In this document: positions 1-11,300 of the stretch, piece after piece
Layout of the letters: each line of letters begins with the position of its first letter
How positions within the stretch are numbered: the first letter of the stretch is position 1
NCBI RefSeq assembly: GCF_963675165.1
Contig: NC_087393.1
Location: forward strand, 1,617,502-1,681,501
Direction: 5' to 3'
DNA from: Halichondria panicea
Lineage: Eukaryota > Porifera > Demospongiae > Suberitida > Halichondriidae
DNA length: 64,000 bases
Translations under genes and position numbers: made by a program
The notes under the pieces: generated by a model
Database searches by the model: none
What the model was told of the DNA's origin: nothing
What the model saw: only the letters and a program-made list of their open reading frames with translations

Positions 1-2291
1 CCAGTATTTTCTTCAAACAGGTTATCTGTGACGATGCTGAAACAGTCGTCTTCACTCTTGCTCCTCATATCGTTCCAACCACCAAGCAAGTATGCCTTAC
101 CGTGTAAGCAAGTTACTCTTAGAGCTGCTCTAGCTGCGGGCAATGATTTAACCTCCACCCAATCCTGGCTGCCTTTACGATATACTTCAACGAGACTGCT
201 GCTTATTTCTTGGTCGGTAGACTCATCAAGAACCCTTCCTCCACAAGCCGCTATACAAGTACTGCTCTCATCCTCTGATTGGCTGATGGCACACACTCTT
301 GCACGAGGGACGGACAAGTTAGGGATCTCGTTTTCACTCCATTTTGCGGTGCCGCTGAGATTATTTTCAAGAACGTACGTTTTGTTCGACAACGTTTTGT
401 CTTCGTGATTTCGGCCTCCAATGACCGCCAGTTTTCCACAGATATTTCCCAGCCCAAAATGTATCAATGGACAATCTGGATCGACTTTTCTAATGGAGGA
501 ATCGCTGCTAGTAACGCTCGTGTCGAGTTCAAATATTGCTTTTTGTTCAGCTTGATTGGTATGATCTGTGTTCCCACCTCCAAAGTAGAGCTTTGACCCG
601 ATTATAATGTATTGTGGTGCTGTCATTGTTGTACTTGCTCCTTGTGGCACGGGCTCCCAAGTCAGCATGGATTGTGCGTGGAGCAAATGAAACTGTAATT
701 TAAATGTAACTGTGTAAATAATTATTGTGTTCATTGACATTAAATTTGTGTACCTTACATCGGTTAATTTTTGTGGGTAAGCTGACCTCATGAAAATCAC
801 CCCGTTCGAGGTAAACTGATTTTTTTTACATGTACTTCACGACAATTATCTGCTATATGCATGGGGTACCATGTACGTACATATACATGTGCACTGTGTA
901 CTGTACATCTGATTGACCATGTGCTGGTGACCAGCATTGACCACACAGGATATGGGGTTTTCAAATGACCTTTCACTTTGATAAGGGCTAACCATAATTA
1001 ACTATAGTTGTACAAACATACTCACCTCGTGCCCTGCACTCAGCTGTTGCCACGCTATATTTCTCTCACGCTCAGCTTGGTCCTTTCGATCCTCTGCTTG
1101 TTGTGCAATTCTCTTTAAATTAGACTCTGTCTGGTCTAGTGTCTGCTTTATCTGCTCTGTTTTCTTTCTTTCTACCTCGATCTCTCTTTCTTTTTGTGCT
1201 ATCAGTTCGTTCTTGATTTGAATCTCGTTAGATCTGATATCAACTGACGTCTCCAGCTCTTGAACATTTTGTATCAGCCTCTCACTTTTTGTCTCTTGCT
1301 CTTCTTTCCCCCGAGTGATGTCCTCTATCTGTGTCGTCAATCGTCTAATCTCACAATCTTTCGTGCGATCGTTTTTGATTCGGCAAAGTCTATGTTCCAA
1401 GTCTTTTCTTTGTTCAATCATTCTCATTCGACTGCCATGATATATTGGAACATTTGCTTTTTCATCTCTGATTAGCTCTAAGACCTGTACTGCATCTGGT
1501 CTACTCGACGGCTTGCTAAGACATTTTATCACCATGTCCTCAACTGCAGGATTCTCAGACTTGATCTTTTCAGTATATTTGCTCCACTTTGGGTCAATTT
1601 TTGATTGAGTATCGCTTGGGTAATCGTAATTCGTTTCCGGCCAATCTCCGTAGAAGATGTGTACCATAAGAACACCAAAAGAAAATATATCTAGGTCTGT
1701 GCCATAAAGGGAACTTTCTGTTCTTGATTCTGGCGGCATGAAAACCGCTGTTCCCGGCACTTGGGTCATGCGATCTTGAGTGTTTTCAATATCTAGCATC
1801 TTTGCAACTCCAAGATCACATAATTTTGCATTCATATTGTCGTCTAAAAGAACATTATTGGCAGACAGATCACGATGGATTATATTCTGACTGTGCAAGA
1901 AACAAATTCCAAGTGCAACATTTTCCAAAATACTGAATGATATTTCTTCTGGCAATGACTTGTACTGCTGTATGGCAGCTGATAGTGTAGTCGGCAGATA
2001 CTCCATTACAATAGTAAGAGAATCACTACCAACTGGTCTGTGTACTCCAATGAACTGTACTATGCAAGGGTGACGCATTTTCATCAGCTTTTCGCACTCT
2101 TCCGTCAGTTTTTTGGTGTAGACACTAGGCTTCAAATAGTCTCGAATCTTCTTTCCAGCAAACCGCATTCCATTCCAAATCAGCTCGTAGACCACCCCAT
2201 ACGCGCCACCTGCTATTTCCTTGCCAATAGTTGCGCCTGGTAGCTCATATTTTTTAAGTGGGTGTTCTATAGCTTCAGAGAAAGTAGCCAT
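1..2291 (-). CDS. TKL-like protein kinase with coiled coil and C-terminal Kelch repeats (partial, continues past window start)
   Basis: Two exons are visible on the minus strand: 1026-2291 (422 codons, ATG at 2291) and 692 down to 1, joined by a phase-0 intron 693-1025 (donor gtgagt, acceptor ttacag). Residues about 20-275 are a kinase domain: glycine loop IAGGAYGVV (26-34), lysine 47, HRDLSANN (139-146), DLG replacing DFG (159-161, metal-binding Asp kept), PPE replacing APE (186-188). The catalytic residues are present, so it is probably active; the HRDLSANN loop fits TKL-type kinases. Residues about 285-420 are a charged heptad-like coiled coil. The second exon stays open for 230 codons and holds Kelch blades: KLYFGGGN, KLAVIGGR, VPRARVCAI, AYLLGGW, with conserved Trp and Gly-Gly pairs. 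No transmembrane segment is visible, so it is likely a cytosolic scaffold kinase. Joining of the two exons is inferred from phase and splice sites. Confidence 0.85.
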
Positions 2292-3317
2292 GATTGATCT
2301 CCTTTTGTTCTATGACATTAATTATAATAATGACATAATGTCTGACTCTCATTGTTAGCAGGAAGTTATTTAGCCACATTCTAATTATTATCTGTTGTTA
2401 AGCTTGTGAACTGCATTGCGATTTAGCTGCTTTATGATTGGCATTTAGGTGCAGCGCACTAAATTCGTTTTTAACTCGCATTACTCTTCTACTCAGCTTC
2501 TTTGCTAGCATTTCATGATCATCATGATAGAGGGTAAGGAATACAAGGGGTAAAAAACTATGTCATGGACAATGCGACTGAAATTTAACTAAACAGTTTG
2601 GTATGCCCCAACTATATAATCTGCATTATTTACAGAGAATCATCGGATACCCTTAGGCTATAGTTGCAGCAAATGAATGTATATATAACCCTATATACCA
2701 TTAGAGTATCAAGTTCCAACAACTGAAGGAGAAGTATATATATAGTGCTGCAGGATCACACTGAACCATACCAATATCATGATCAACCAATAACACAACT
2801 CGGCAGAATTTTCGATGAACTCGTCTACAAACTACATGCATGCACCCTCGACTTTATGTTTTCATTCGTGACATTTTGTTCTCATGCAAGACATTTTATT
2901 CATCTTCATTCATCCAAGGACGTGATTTTCACAGTATAATTAATTATGCTTGATTTAATCAAGCATAATATTAATTATTTTCCCTTCTAGCCCGGAGGCT
3001 AGACTACATGCATGTATAGACTATGACAAAAAGATATCTTTTTGTTACTGCATGTAATTAATTATTTCTTGCAACAATTATAATCTCAGTCAAAGTAAGC
3101 TAGTGAGAACAAACACAATAAGAACAACATCAGTGAGAAAATGAGTACAATGGAGTTATAGTTGGGAAAGTGCCAATAAACATGGAATGAAGTGTAGTCA
3201 TGTATTCAGCCTGAGGACAGAACAGAAACAGAAAAGATAAGTCAGCAGCGTCAGGTTAGAATCATGGCATAAAAAACAGCATGGAATGAGATGTTCAAAG
3301 GATCGAAGTTTTTAGTA
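2292..3317. other. Intergenic region between kinase start and DXO stop
   Basis: No coding exon is seen. It holds the kinase upstream region and the DXO 3' flank. A short near-perfect hairpin lies at about 2939-2977 (TATGCTTGAT facing ATCAAGCATA), and a smaller TAGCC/GGCTA hairpin near 2991. AT-rich otherwise. Confidence 0.5.
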
Positions 3318-6300
3318 CTAGTCCTCGGGAGGTGGTTGTTTGTCGAGGTACCATCTCGGTAGGAAGACGTGCTCACTATCGGGAGGACACTTGGTGGCCG
3401 TGACGGAGGTGTAGGGTGCTCTCCACTCAACTAGGTACACCACACTGTGTGTGTGTGTGTTGTGTGCGTGTGGGAGGGGGAGTAAAGATACAAGGTATTG
3501 TACGTGAAGTACGTCATGCCGAAAGCACAGTCAAAATTATACAAAGATCGAAAACAGTTCAGCTACTTTAAAAACTAGTCATGCATGTGTATTACGCTGC
3601 ACACAGTAACTATTCCTTTATATAGTTATAGGTCAAAGTGGAGATAGATACCGTATAGCGGGTTATTTTTGCTGGTGCAATTTTACGTGCATTGCAGAGC
3701 ATCATCCGAATATTAAAACTGTTCTGCCAATAGAACCTACAGCACTATTCTGAGCTGTATGAATATTTAGAATACGAAATATTGAATTGGGTAGTTCATA
3801 CGAAAGTTTTGACACCCACTATACGGTAAAATGTATAAACAGGGAGACCTGTAGGGTGACTGTATTCTATGAACAGGGAGACCTGTAGGGTGATGAGTGG
3901 TTTTTACAGCACCTTCTCAAGATTCCCTAAGGCAGTGCATAGGCATACCTGGGGTCATCGATGGTAACAGTCTTTCTGATCCAGGTGAGCAGCTCGTCTA
4001 GGAAGTTCATACACACAGCAGGTTGCCACATTGTCAGGTCATTCTGTACAGGATGTGTGTGCGCGCGTGTGTGTGAGTACTGAACATTAGCTGCAAGCCA
4101 TACACATCTATATACATGTAACTATATTCTACACACAAGCATTCAATCCAGCACAGCTTTCTTGAGCAAAACTCATTACAAGGATGAAAGTAGGTAGCAA
4201 GCATGGCAATGAGTAGCTGTGCATGTGCATGTACTTCAACTCTTAAAATCCATATCCATATATCACTTACTTCTAAGCTACGTACATAACACAATAAAAA
4301 AAAACAACTTGCCTTTCACCATCTTGCTGCCCCGTTTTACGTGCAGTAGGCCTAGGACCCTCAGAAAAAGTGACAATTAAAAATGAATGCACTTACAAGG
4401 ACAGTGCGTCTTTTTACTTACACAAAATATAAATATAATGGTGAAAAAGAAAGGACATATTTTAATTTCTCCCACAGTGCCCTTTACTCGCAAGTCTCCC
4501 TGTAGCACCCCCCTCCCTACCTGAGTCTCCCTGGGAATCTCAGATGTCCTGAAGGTCTGCATGGAGCGTACGATGCCCTCATCGTCCCTGAACCCACATA
4601 TGATCCTCGGGATACCCACCAGGAAAGACTGGGCCCACCACTTCATCAGCTTGTGCCTGTACGGGGGGAGTACATGCATGTCAAATATTACATAATTATA
4701 GCCATACATGTACATCAAAATAATTAGTGGTGGGCCCAGTTTTTCCTGGTGGGTATCCCGAGGATCATATGTGGGTTCAGGGATGATGAGGGCATCAATA
4801 AACGTCAAATGCTACTCCTCATACATCAAAATTATTAACTACATGCAATCATTATCACTTTTCAACTATCAATCTATGTGTATAAGCAAATCGAGGTACC
4901 GATATCATAGTATAATGTGAAGCTCCTCTACATTGTTGAACTTACTAGCCTCGATTCCAGGCCCGGAGTCGAGGCTAGGGACTTAATTAAAGTATCTACC
5001 ACGCAAATTGGAAGGAGAACAAACACACTACTGGAAATGTAAGCTCATGAAAGCAGTTCCAGGTGTACTGAACTGACCTCTTGAAGGAGGATTTGTTTCT
5101 ATCAGTGAGGATGACTCGACTGGTCTTGAATTCAATGTAGTTGCGAGGGATCTTATCTATGGATTGCTGCAAGGGGAGGAGGGGGGGAGAGGGATGAGGG
5201 GGAGGAAGGGGGGAGGGGAGGGGGAAGATGATAACAGTACAGTGTGCAGTACAGTACATACATGTACAGCTAAAATATGGACTGTTTATTATAATTCAAT
5301 CTCTTAAGTCTGCTAACCCACTCTGGTATCTGTGGACTCATTGCTAAGTTAGTGTGTAATGTTAGTAGAGTGAGATATTAGGGGATTCACATTCAAGTAC
5401 ATATACAGTGTACACGTACAGTACTTTAGTTCAAAGTCCAATACTATACCACACCCCCCAATTTTCTCTGACAAGTACTCTACACTGTACGAGCTACATG
5501 TGCATGTACATACACAAATGGGGCTACATAAATTAGAGCCCCCTGCTCACATGATCGGCGGCATCCACCTCAGCGGCCATGACGAGGGAGTGAGTGTTCA
5601 TACGTGTCCTCACGACAGTGCAGTAGCCACGGTTGGGATTGATCGTTCCAGGCTTTGTTACTGGCGTGGACGGGTTACTAGGCAACGGAGACGGCTTCAT
5701 AGGAGGGGGAGGATCTGTGGTGGTGGAAATTAATAGACAATTGACTACTGAAATAGACTGCACCTGTAAACAATTACAGATTTGCGTGATCAGAGGCCGC
5801 CGATAATGAATGTTTCATTTTGCTGGCAAAGGAGGGTACAGCTAGAGAGACCACTATTTGAGAGAGGCGTTTATTACTCGCACCCCAACAGATTCACTCT
5901 ACCCTAAATTTAGGTTGCATCATTTACTTGCACAAACTTGATCTCCGCCACAAGAAGCGTTTCTAGCGGCTACCGTAGATACAAAGTATCATGGCTGCAC
6001 GTGCGGAGATGATAGGGTCAAAGTTTACTGAGGCTATTACTTGAGAGCGGCTTCTATTGCACTGAAGAGAGGCTATTATTTGAGTAACCGGTTTTATAAG
6101 AGCGGCCTCTACTTCCAAGTATCTCTATTCTTGTGTAACATTTATCAAACCAACCCAAACCCTTTTAATTAATGTTGAGTTGAAAGAACTGTGATGAGCT
6201 AAGAAAATCTTGTTTACCTTTATTGGTGAGGTAGTCCTCGAACTTGAGTCCCCAATAACACATCAGCTCCATCCGTGGAGTTTGTTTGGCTGACGCTTCT

Positions 6301-7996
6301 TTTGCCTCCTCAGTTTCCACCTCACTCAGGTAGATAGTCCCTCGGTGACGTGTAGCGGCAAATTGCCATGGCTCTGTTTTGTTGTACGGGCTCACCATCA
6401 TCTTGGTGATCATTCCCCTCCATGTGACAAAGTTGGTGAGCAGGTCGTCAGGCCTTAGAGGAAAGATAAAGTCTATTAACATTATGACGTATATATTATG
6501 TACTTCTAATTGGTCTATAGCGTATGCATACAAGTCCCTGAATAATTATTATGAGGAAAGAGACAAGATGTGCTTATAATAGCATAGGTGATTAAGAGTG
6601 CATATAAGATTAGTAGCGAGTAACAAGCAATGGCAGGTCCTCTAAGTGCACGAGGCAAAGCCGAGTGATATTTACATTTTTATGAGTCTTTATTGTACTA
6701 GTAACTTACTATTGATTGCTAAACAGTTTTCGTTGCACTTATTGCGGCGGCATTATTCGAACACAACCCTCATGCAAAGTAATTTGTAGCTTGACAACCA
6801 ATTACAGCTTGACAACGTGCAATTACTATTGATACGCACTCATAGCTTTACTGTGCAAATTCCAGTGCAGTCGTAATAGCATAATCATAAAGTGCTGCTA
6901 TTATACTCGACTTGTATAGAGGAGTGAAGCCATTCCTCAAATACCAGTGACCATGCAAACTTTTAGTATGGTCTACATACATGCATCTACATGTGTAGCT
7001 TTGAGTCAAACTGTTACAAAGGTGATGACAATGTGAAAGCTTAGATAAGAGAGGGGATTCTTAAACTATAGTCTGCAGCCGATGATCTCTCCACACATGG
7101 AAGTGGTAGGTCAGGGAATAACCATTACATCGCTCATTATAGGGAGAGACATTAGTAAAGTGAGAGCTACAAATGGATCACAATCCAACCGCAAGTAGCG
7201 TTCAATCAATACTGAGTGTTACTAGGCCAGCCTTACAATGCAGTGCAACCTCTAATAAAGGAGAAGGGATACTGCATGCCTTAAATAAGGACAGTGTGCT
7301 TGTCCTCAACAAAAAATACATTGTGTAATAGTTTTCACTGACCCATGGGTGTACATACCATTAGTGCATAACATACACACTTCAACATACAGAGTATTAA
7401 GGTGGCACTATACAGACACATCAACATAGGTGGTACTGTACAGACACTTACCTGTCTTTAGGGGACACAGGAGATGCTTCTGCTTCTTCTCCATTCTTGC
7501 CCAAAATACCATTACCCAATGAATTCTGTCTTTTAGGGCCTTCTGTAGGGGATAGTGGTTGCTGGGGCCTGAAACAGTCGCCATAGGAACTGATCCATCT
7601 TAGAATGGGGTTGAGTTTATTTGATGGCACATTTTTGCTTGTGGAGGAAAATTGGGTGAATCCGATATTGAGGTCAAAGTTTGGTCTTGTGGGGTGGGCG
7701 GGGAGGACGTAGTAGCGTAGCTGTGAGCGGTCCAGTTGAGTTTTTCCTTCCTCGTCTAGACTGAAAGCACCCACCTCTACAGGGAGGCGATAAGTTGGGC
7801 AATTCTTGTAGAAATCATCCAAACTTGTGACAGGGAACTCTGCCTTGTCTTTAGTTATAGATCCACTTGAGGGAAAGGGTGGCTTAGAGGGTGGGACTAG
7901 TCTGGTTGAGTTAGAGGGATCTTGAACGTTTGGTCTTGGTCTCTTTGTAGAGGGGGGGAGGAGGTCGAATTTTGTGTTGTGATCCATAGCCAGCAT
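3318..7996 (-). CDS. DXO: Decapping and exoribonuclease protein DXO/Dom3Z (Rai1 family)
   Basis: Seven coding exons in transcript order: 7452-7996, 6218-6453, 5551-5714, 5078-5166, 4521-4656, 3949-4043, 3318-3444; together 1392 bp, 463 residues plus stop, with every junction in phase. Human DXO is about 396 residues; the excess is mainly N-terminal. Known family motifs are present in order: NFDL, WRG (193-195), SEVET (225-229), AEVD with E309 and D311, IEFK with E327 and K329, and WWAQSF with Q354, the family's metal and RNA-binding residues. The family removes incomplete or NAD caps and degrades RNA 5'-3', with divalent metal, mainly in the nucleus. The last exon's acceptor sits directly beside a GT/CA microsatellite (about 3445-3472). 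The intron upstream of exon 4521-4656 carries an inverted copy of part of that exon. A decayed second copy lies at 24.9-26.8 kb. Confidence 0.93.
3651..3826. mobile_element. MITE, TA target site, CCGTATAGCGGGT inverted ends
   Basis: 176 bp between TA dinucleotides (3649-3650 and 3827-3828), in a DXO intron. Ends are CCGTATAGCGGGT and, reverse complemented, CCGTATAGTGGGT. TA duplication fits a Tc1/mariner-type non-autonomous element. The same ends recur across the window. Confidence 0.8.
4725..4796 (+). repeat. Inverted partial copy of DXO exon 4521-4656
   Basis: About 70 bp matches DXO exon positions 4572-4642 in opposite orientation with only a couple of mismatches. It lies 70 bp upstream of that exon in the adjacent intron, so the pre-mRNA could fold into a hairpin that masks the exon acceptor. 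It is not itself coding. Confidence 0.85.
4946..4977. mobile_element. Short palindrome with TAGCCTCGATTCCAGGC ends
   Basis: A 32-bp near-perfect palindrome. Its end sequence matches the ends of the 806-bp element at 17838-18643 and the 46-bp element at 53410-53455, so it is probably a minimal member of that family. No clear target duplication is seen here. Confidence 0.55.
5788..6120. mobile_element. Degenerate MITE related to the element at 62456-62866
   Basis: Starts near TGATCAGAGGCCGC and ends near GCGGCCTCTACTTCC, with internal segments (ATGTTTCATTTTGCTGGC, ACTGAGGCTATTACTTGAG) shared with the 62.5-kb element. The terminal CCGTATATGC is lost. It lies in the DXO intron between exons 5551-5714 and 6218-6453; its right part recurs in the DXO duplicate near 24885-24960. 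Confidence 0.55.
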
Positions 7997-8342
7997 TCAG
8001 TGGAAAAACGCAGTTGATATAAGAGCTTTATAGCACGTATCTTCAGCTTTCTAAATGGAAGGGCCGCACTGTACTGTATATACAGTGTACTTAGCTGTAT
8101 GGGGATCTATGATAGAGCTTTGATTGTAGATAGGAGACCTTGTTTTCCAATTAAAGGGCAGCAAGTTGTTTAGAGTTGAGCCACGCCCATTTTTTTGCTT
8201 TTCTAATTGTGGTTGCTGCATTCAACTATAAATTACTGTATCTATGCTGCATTGAATCAGTTTTGCAGAGCTAGCAGCAAACACACAAGTACAACTGCAC
8301 AGTCTCGACTTGATATCTTAGCGTCAGATTTAATTTTCAGGC
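7997..8342. promoter_or_regulatory. Divergent promoter region between DXO and the 8.3-kb gene
   Basis: 346 bp separate the DXO start (minus) from the ATG at 8343 (plus). If the second gene is real, this is a shared bidirectional promoter. No clear TATA box; nothing else recognised. Confidence 0.4.
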
Positions 8343-11300
8343 ATGAGCTCCTCTAAGGTGAGTAGATCTAGTTGATCTGGTTACATGTTTGCATGGACTG
8401 CACTGCACTGGTAATACAATATTAAATGCAAACTCAAAAATCTATGAGGGGTGAATAGTGCCAAAATGTGTATTTATATTGGAGGCGACGGTGTTTAGTT
8501 GTGATGATGGCTTAGCTTTGAAGTGTGGCGGAGGCTCTTAGTCTCGAATATGCGGTCGTGAATAAGATGAGGTTGGAAGATCATTGGAGGCTATCTGGCT
8601 GTGCTTAGCCTTGAGACCATGAGCTCGAGCAGCCTGATTATTAAGGTTAATTAGTACTAGAGCCAGCAACTTCCTGGTCTAGTATAAATTTGACCACCGT
8701 GACTTATTCACGGCCACAGTAACATATTCGAGGCTAAGCCGTAGTTGGGCGGAGTCCAACCAACGCTGCGCTCTGGGTTGGGTATCAGTACCAGAGGAGT
8801 AGGAAGATGTTTTTGTAAGGGGGTGCTTTACAAATCTGGGGGTCCGGGGGCTTGCCCCAGGAAAATTTTGGCACTCTACATTCCCGGAGATTAATTCTGA
8901 GCAAATTTGGTATAAAATTATCAGTATCAAAATTTTTATGCTATATACTTTAAATCTATAGAATCTGTTAAGTGGGTATGAATATACAATAAAAAAGATT
9001 GCATTGCATGTGTCATTGTACTTCGGAGGAACGTTTCAATCTTCGCAGTGAAGAAAACGAACGTTTTAACTACAGCATGTCTATTTTAGGATCCAATTAC
9101 ACTTGATCTATAGTCTAGCTACCCTCTTTAGTAGCTGTTCATGGCTACCATTAATGTCAAAAATGAGAGGAGACTTGCGCTTGTTGCAGATTCGCAATGT
9201 GCTTGCTCTTTATAAGAGATATCTACGATGTGGTTCATCTAGCTGACCTTTGTACTAGTATAGCTAGCTTAGTAACTAATAGCAGCTGGACTTCTAGCTA
9301 GCTGCTCTGAACTTCATGGAGCAAGTAGGTAAGGTAGCTTGAGATAAGGGGGTGCTCCAGCACCCTGAGCACCCGTGCTTCCTACGCCACTGAGTACACG
9401 TAGCAGTTTTGGTACTTGAGACAGAGTATGAATATTGTTTAATCTTAAGTGGCTGACAACCGCATGGCTCAGGGGTGGGATATAAAGAAATCAATTAACT
9501 ATTTGGATGGCTATTCTAGCTGACTGGATCTAGCTATATAGTTGTTTTGGAATTCAAGAATGACCTCAGACTCTTAGAGAAAGTAGAAGAATACTGTAGC
9601 CTGTAATACAAGATTTAGTACAGGTAGAAATAAACTTTTTCATAATAGTTAGACATCTAGCACAAGGAGAGGTACAGCCAGCTATAAGACTACCCCAAGG
9701 CTTCTGGAGAAGCTTTTCGAAGACCAAAGAAGGCATACATAACACAGGTTTTGTCGAAACTAATGATCTAATCTTATTGATAGCACAACAAAACTTAAAA
9801 CAAAGACAAGTCCTTTTAATTAATTAATACAAATATACTACTGTTCAAGCTTCATTCATAGATGCTAAGATAGACTATGCTTCTTTTCTAGTAGCCTAGA
9901 TATCCAGCAGGAGCTGTTTCTGCATTCTCCAGAGAAATACAGTGTCCCAGCTCGCCTTGTCAGCTAAATTGAGCTGTAAGGTTTCCCACTTGAACGCAGC
10001 AATCTGATTGGGCTGCAAATTTCTTGCAGTTGGAACAAAACTGCTACGTGTACTGATACCCAACCATGAGCGAAGCGTTGGTTGGACTCTGCCCAACTAG
10101 CTAAGCCGCCGCCACAACACCACCTCGAAGGTAAGCCGCCGTCACTGTATTAAACACCGCCGCCACCAACTAAACATCATTTTGGCACTTATTCGCCTCT
10201 CATAGAAATCAGCAGAAAATGTTAATGCTGAGATAGCATTATTTTGCACAATCGTGAAAACGTAGCTGTAAACTCGTCCTTATAGAGCTTTTTAAAGCTT
10301 GTCACGAGCTAGAGACGCAGTTAGCAAAGTTCACCCAGTGTAGCAGGATTGACTCGTAGAGCATACATGCATGTGGATGCATAGCAATCGAAACCTCTCA
10401 ACTAAAACCACCTCTCAGCTAAAATGCCCAAAAGGCTCTTCACCAATGCTGTCCATTTTACGAAGGTTCAACTGCATATTAGTCAATAGATCGTAATACA
10501 GTACAGTTATGTGTTTTAAGATAATAACTGCCTTGGCATCACAGAATTTTCAGGAACGGCTGGCATTTTGAGCTGGTCCTTAGTGTAAGTACTTATACAC
10601 ATAATACTTTCTTAACTATTTGTGGTGCCTTGGAATTCCTGTGGGTATGGTTTCTATAATGCAGCAAATGGTTACAAGGCAACAAAATAGTATATTATGT
10701 GTACAGCTCAAAATAGTGACATAGAACCTATTATTGCGCCTACTAATTAATTTTTTTCATAAATACGTAACATCTGAATATTTCCACCGTACAAAAATAA
10801 CCCGCTATCGATATATATATATAATTATACTGTAACTATCATGTATTCCTAGCTGTTACTATCTCCAATATCATGCATAGCAGTTAGTGTAATCATGCAT
10901 GCATGCTTGGATTTCCCATGTGAAGTCAGTCCCATGACACAACTGCAAGAATGCATATACCTTATTTATTAGGCTCACTATACTTGTAGAGTGAAACTAC
11001 TATGTTGATTCTTTGCTAAATAAACTATGATCATGCCATGCTATGTTAATGGTATGACATGCATGCACTATACCCGTGCAGAGTGCTTAATTAGCTATAA
11101 TTGTGTCCATGCATGCACAATAACTGTATATTACGGCCTAGAATGCCTGTCCCAAACCTACCGTACCGCATTGTGTTCTCCCCGAACCCCAGCTATAGTG
11201 TACTTGAAATTTCAAATAAAGTGGCCATGACAGACTATAGCAGATAGATTATGTAGATGCAAATTTAAGCATTATTTGGCATTCATGCATGCACAATTCA

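Noticed and set aside
28-596. Plus-strand open frames near the left edge
   Set aside because: The minus strand carries a continuous Kelch-coding exon in phase with the kinase; the plus frames are its antisense shadows.
4377-4808. A single 143-codon minus-strand open frame
   Set aside because: It reads through DXO exon 4521-4656 into both introns; the real coding part is only that exon.
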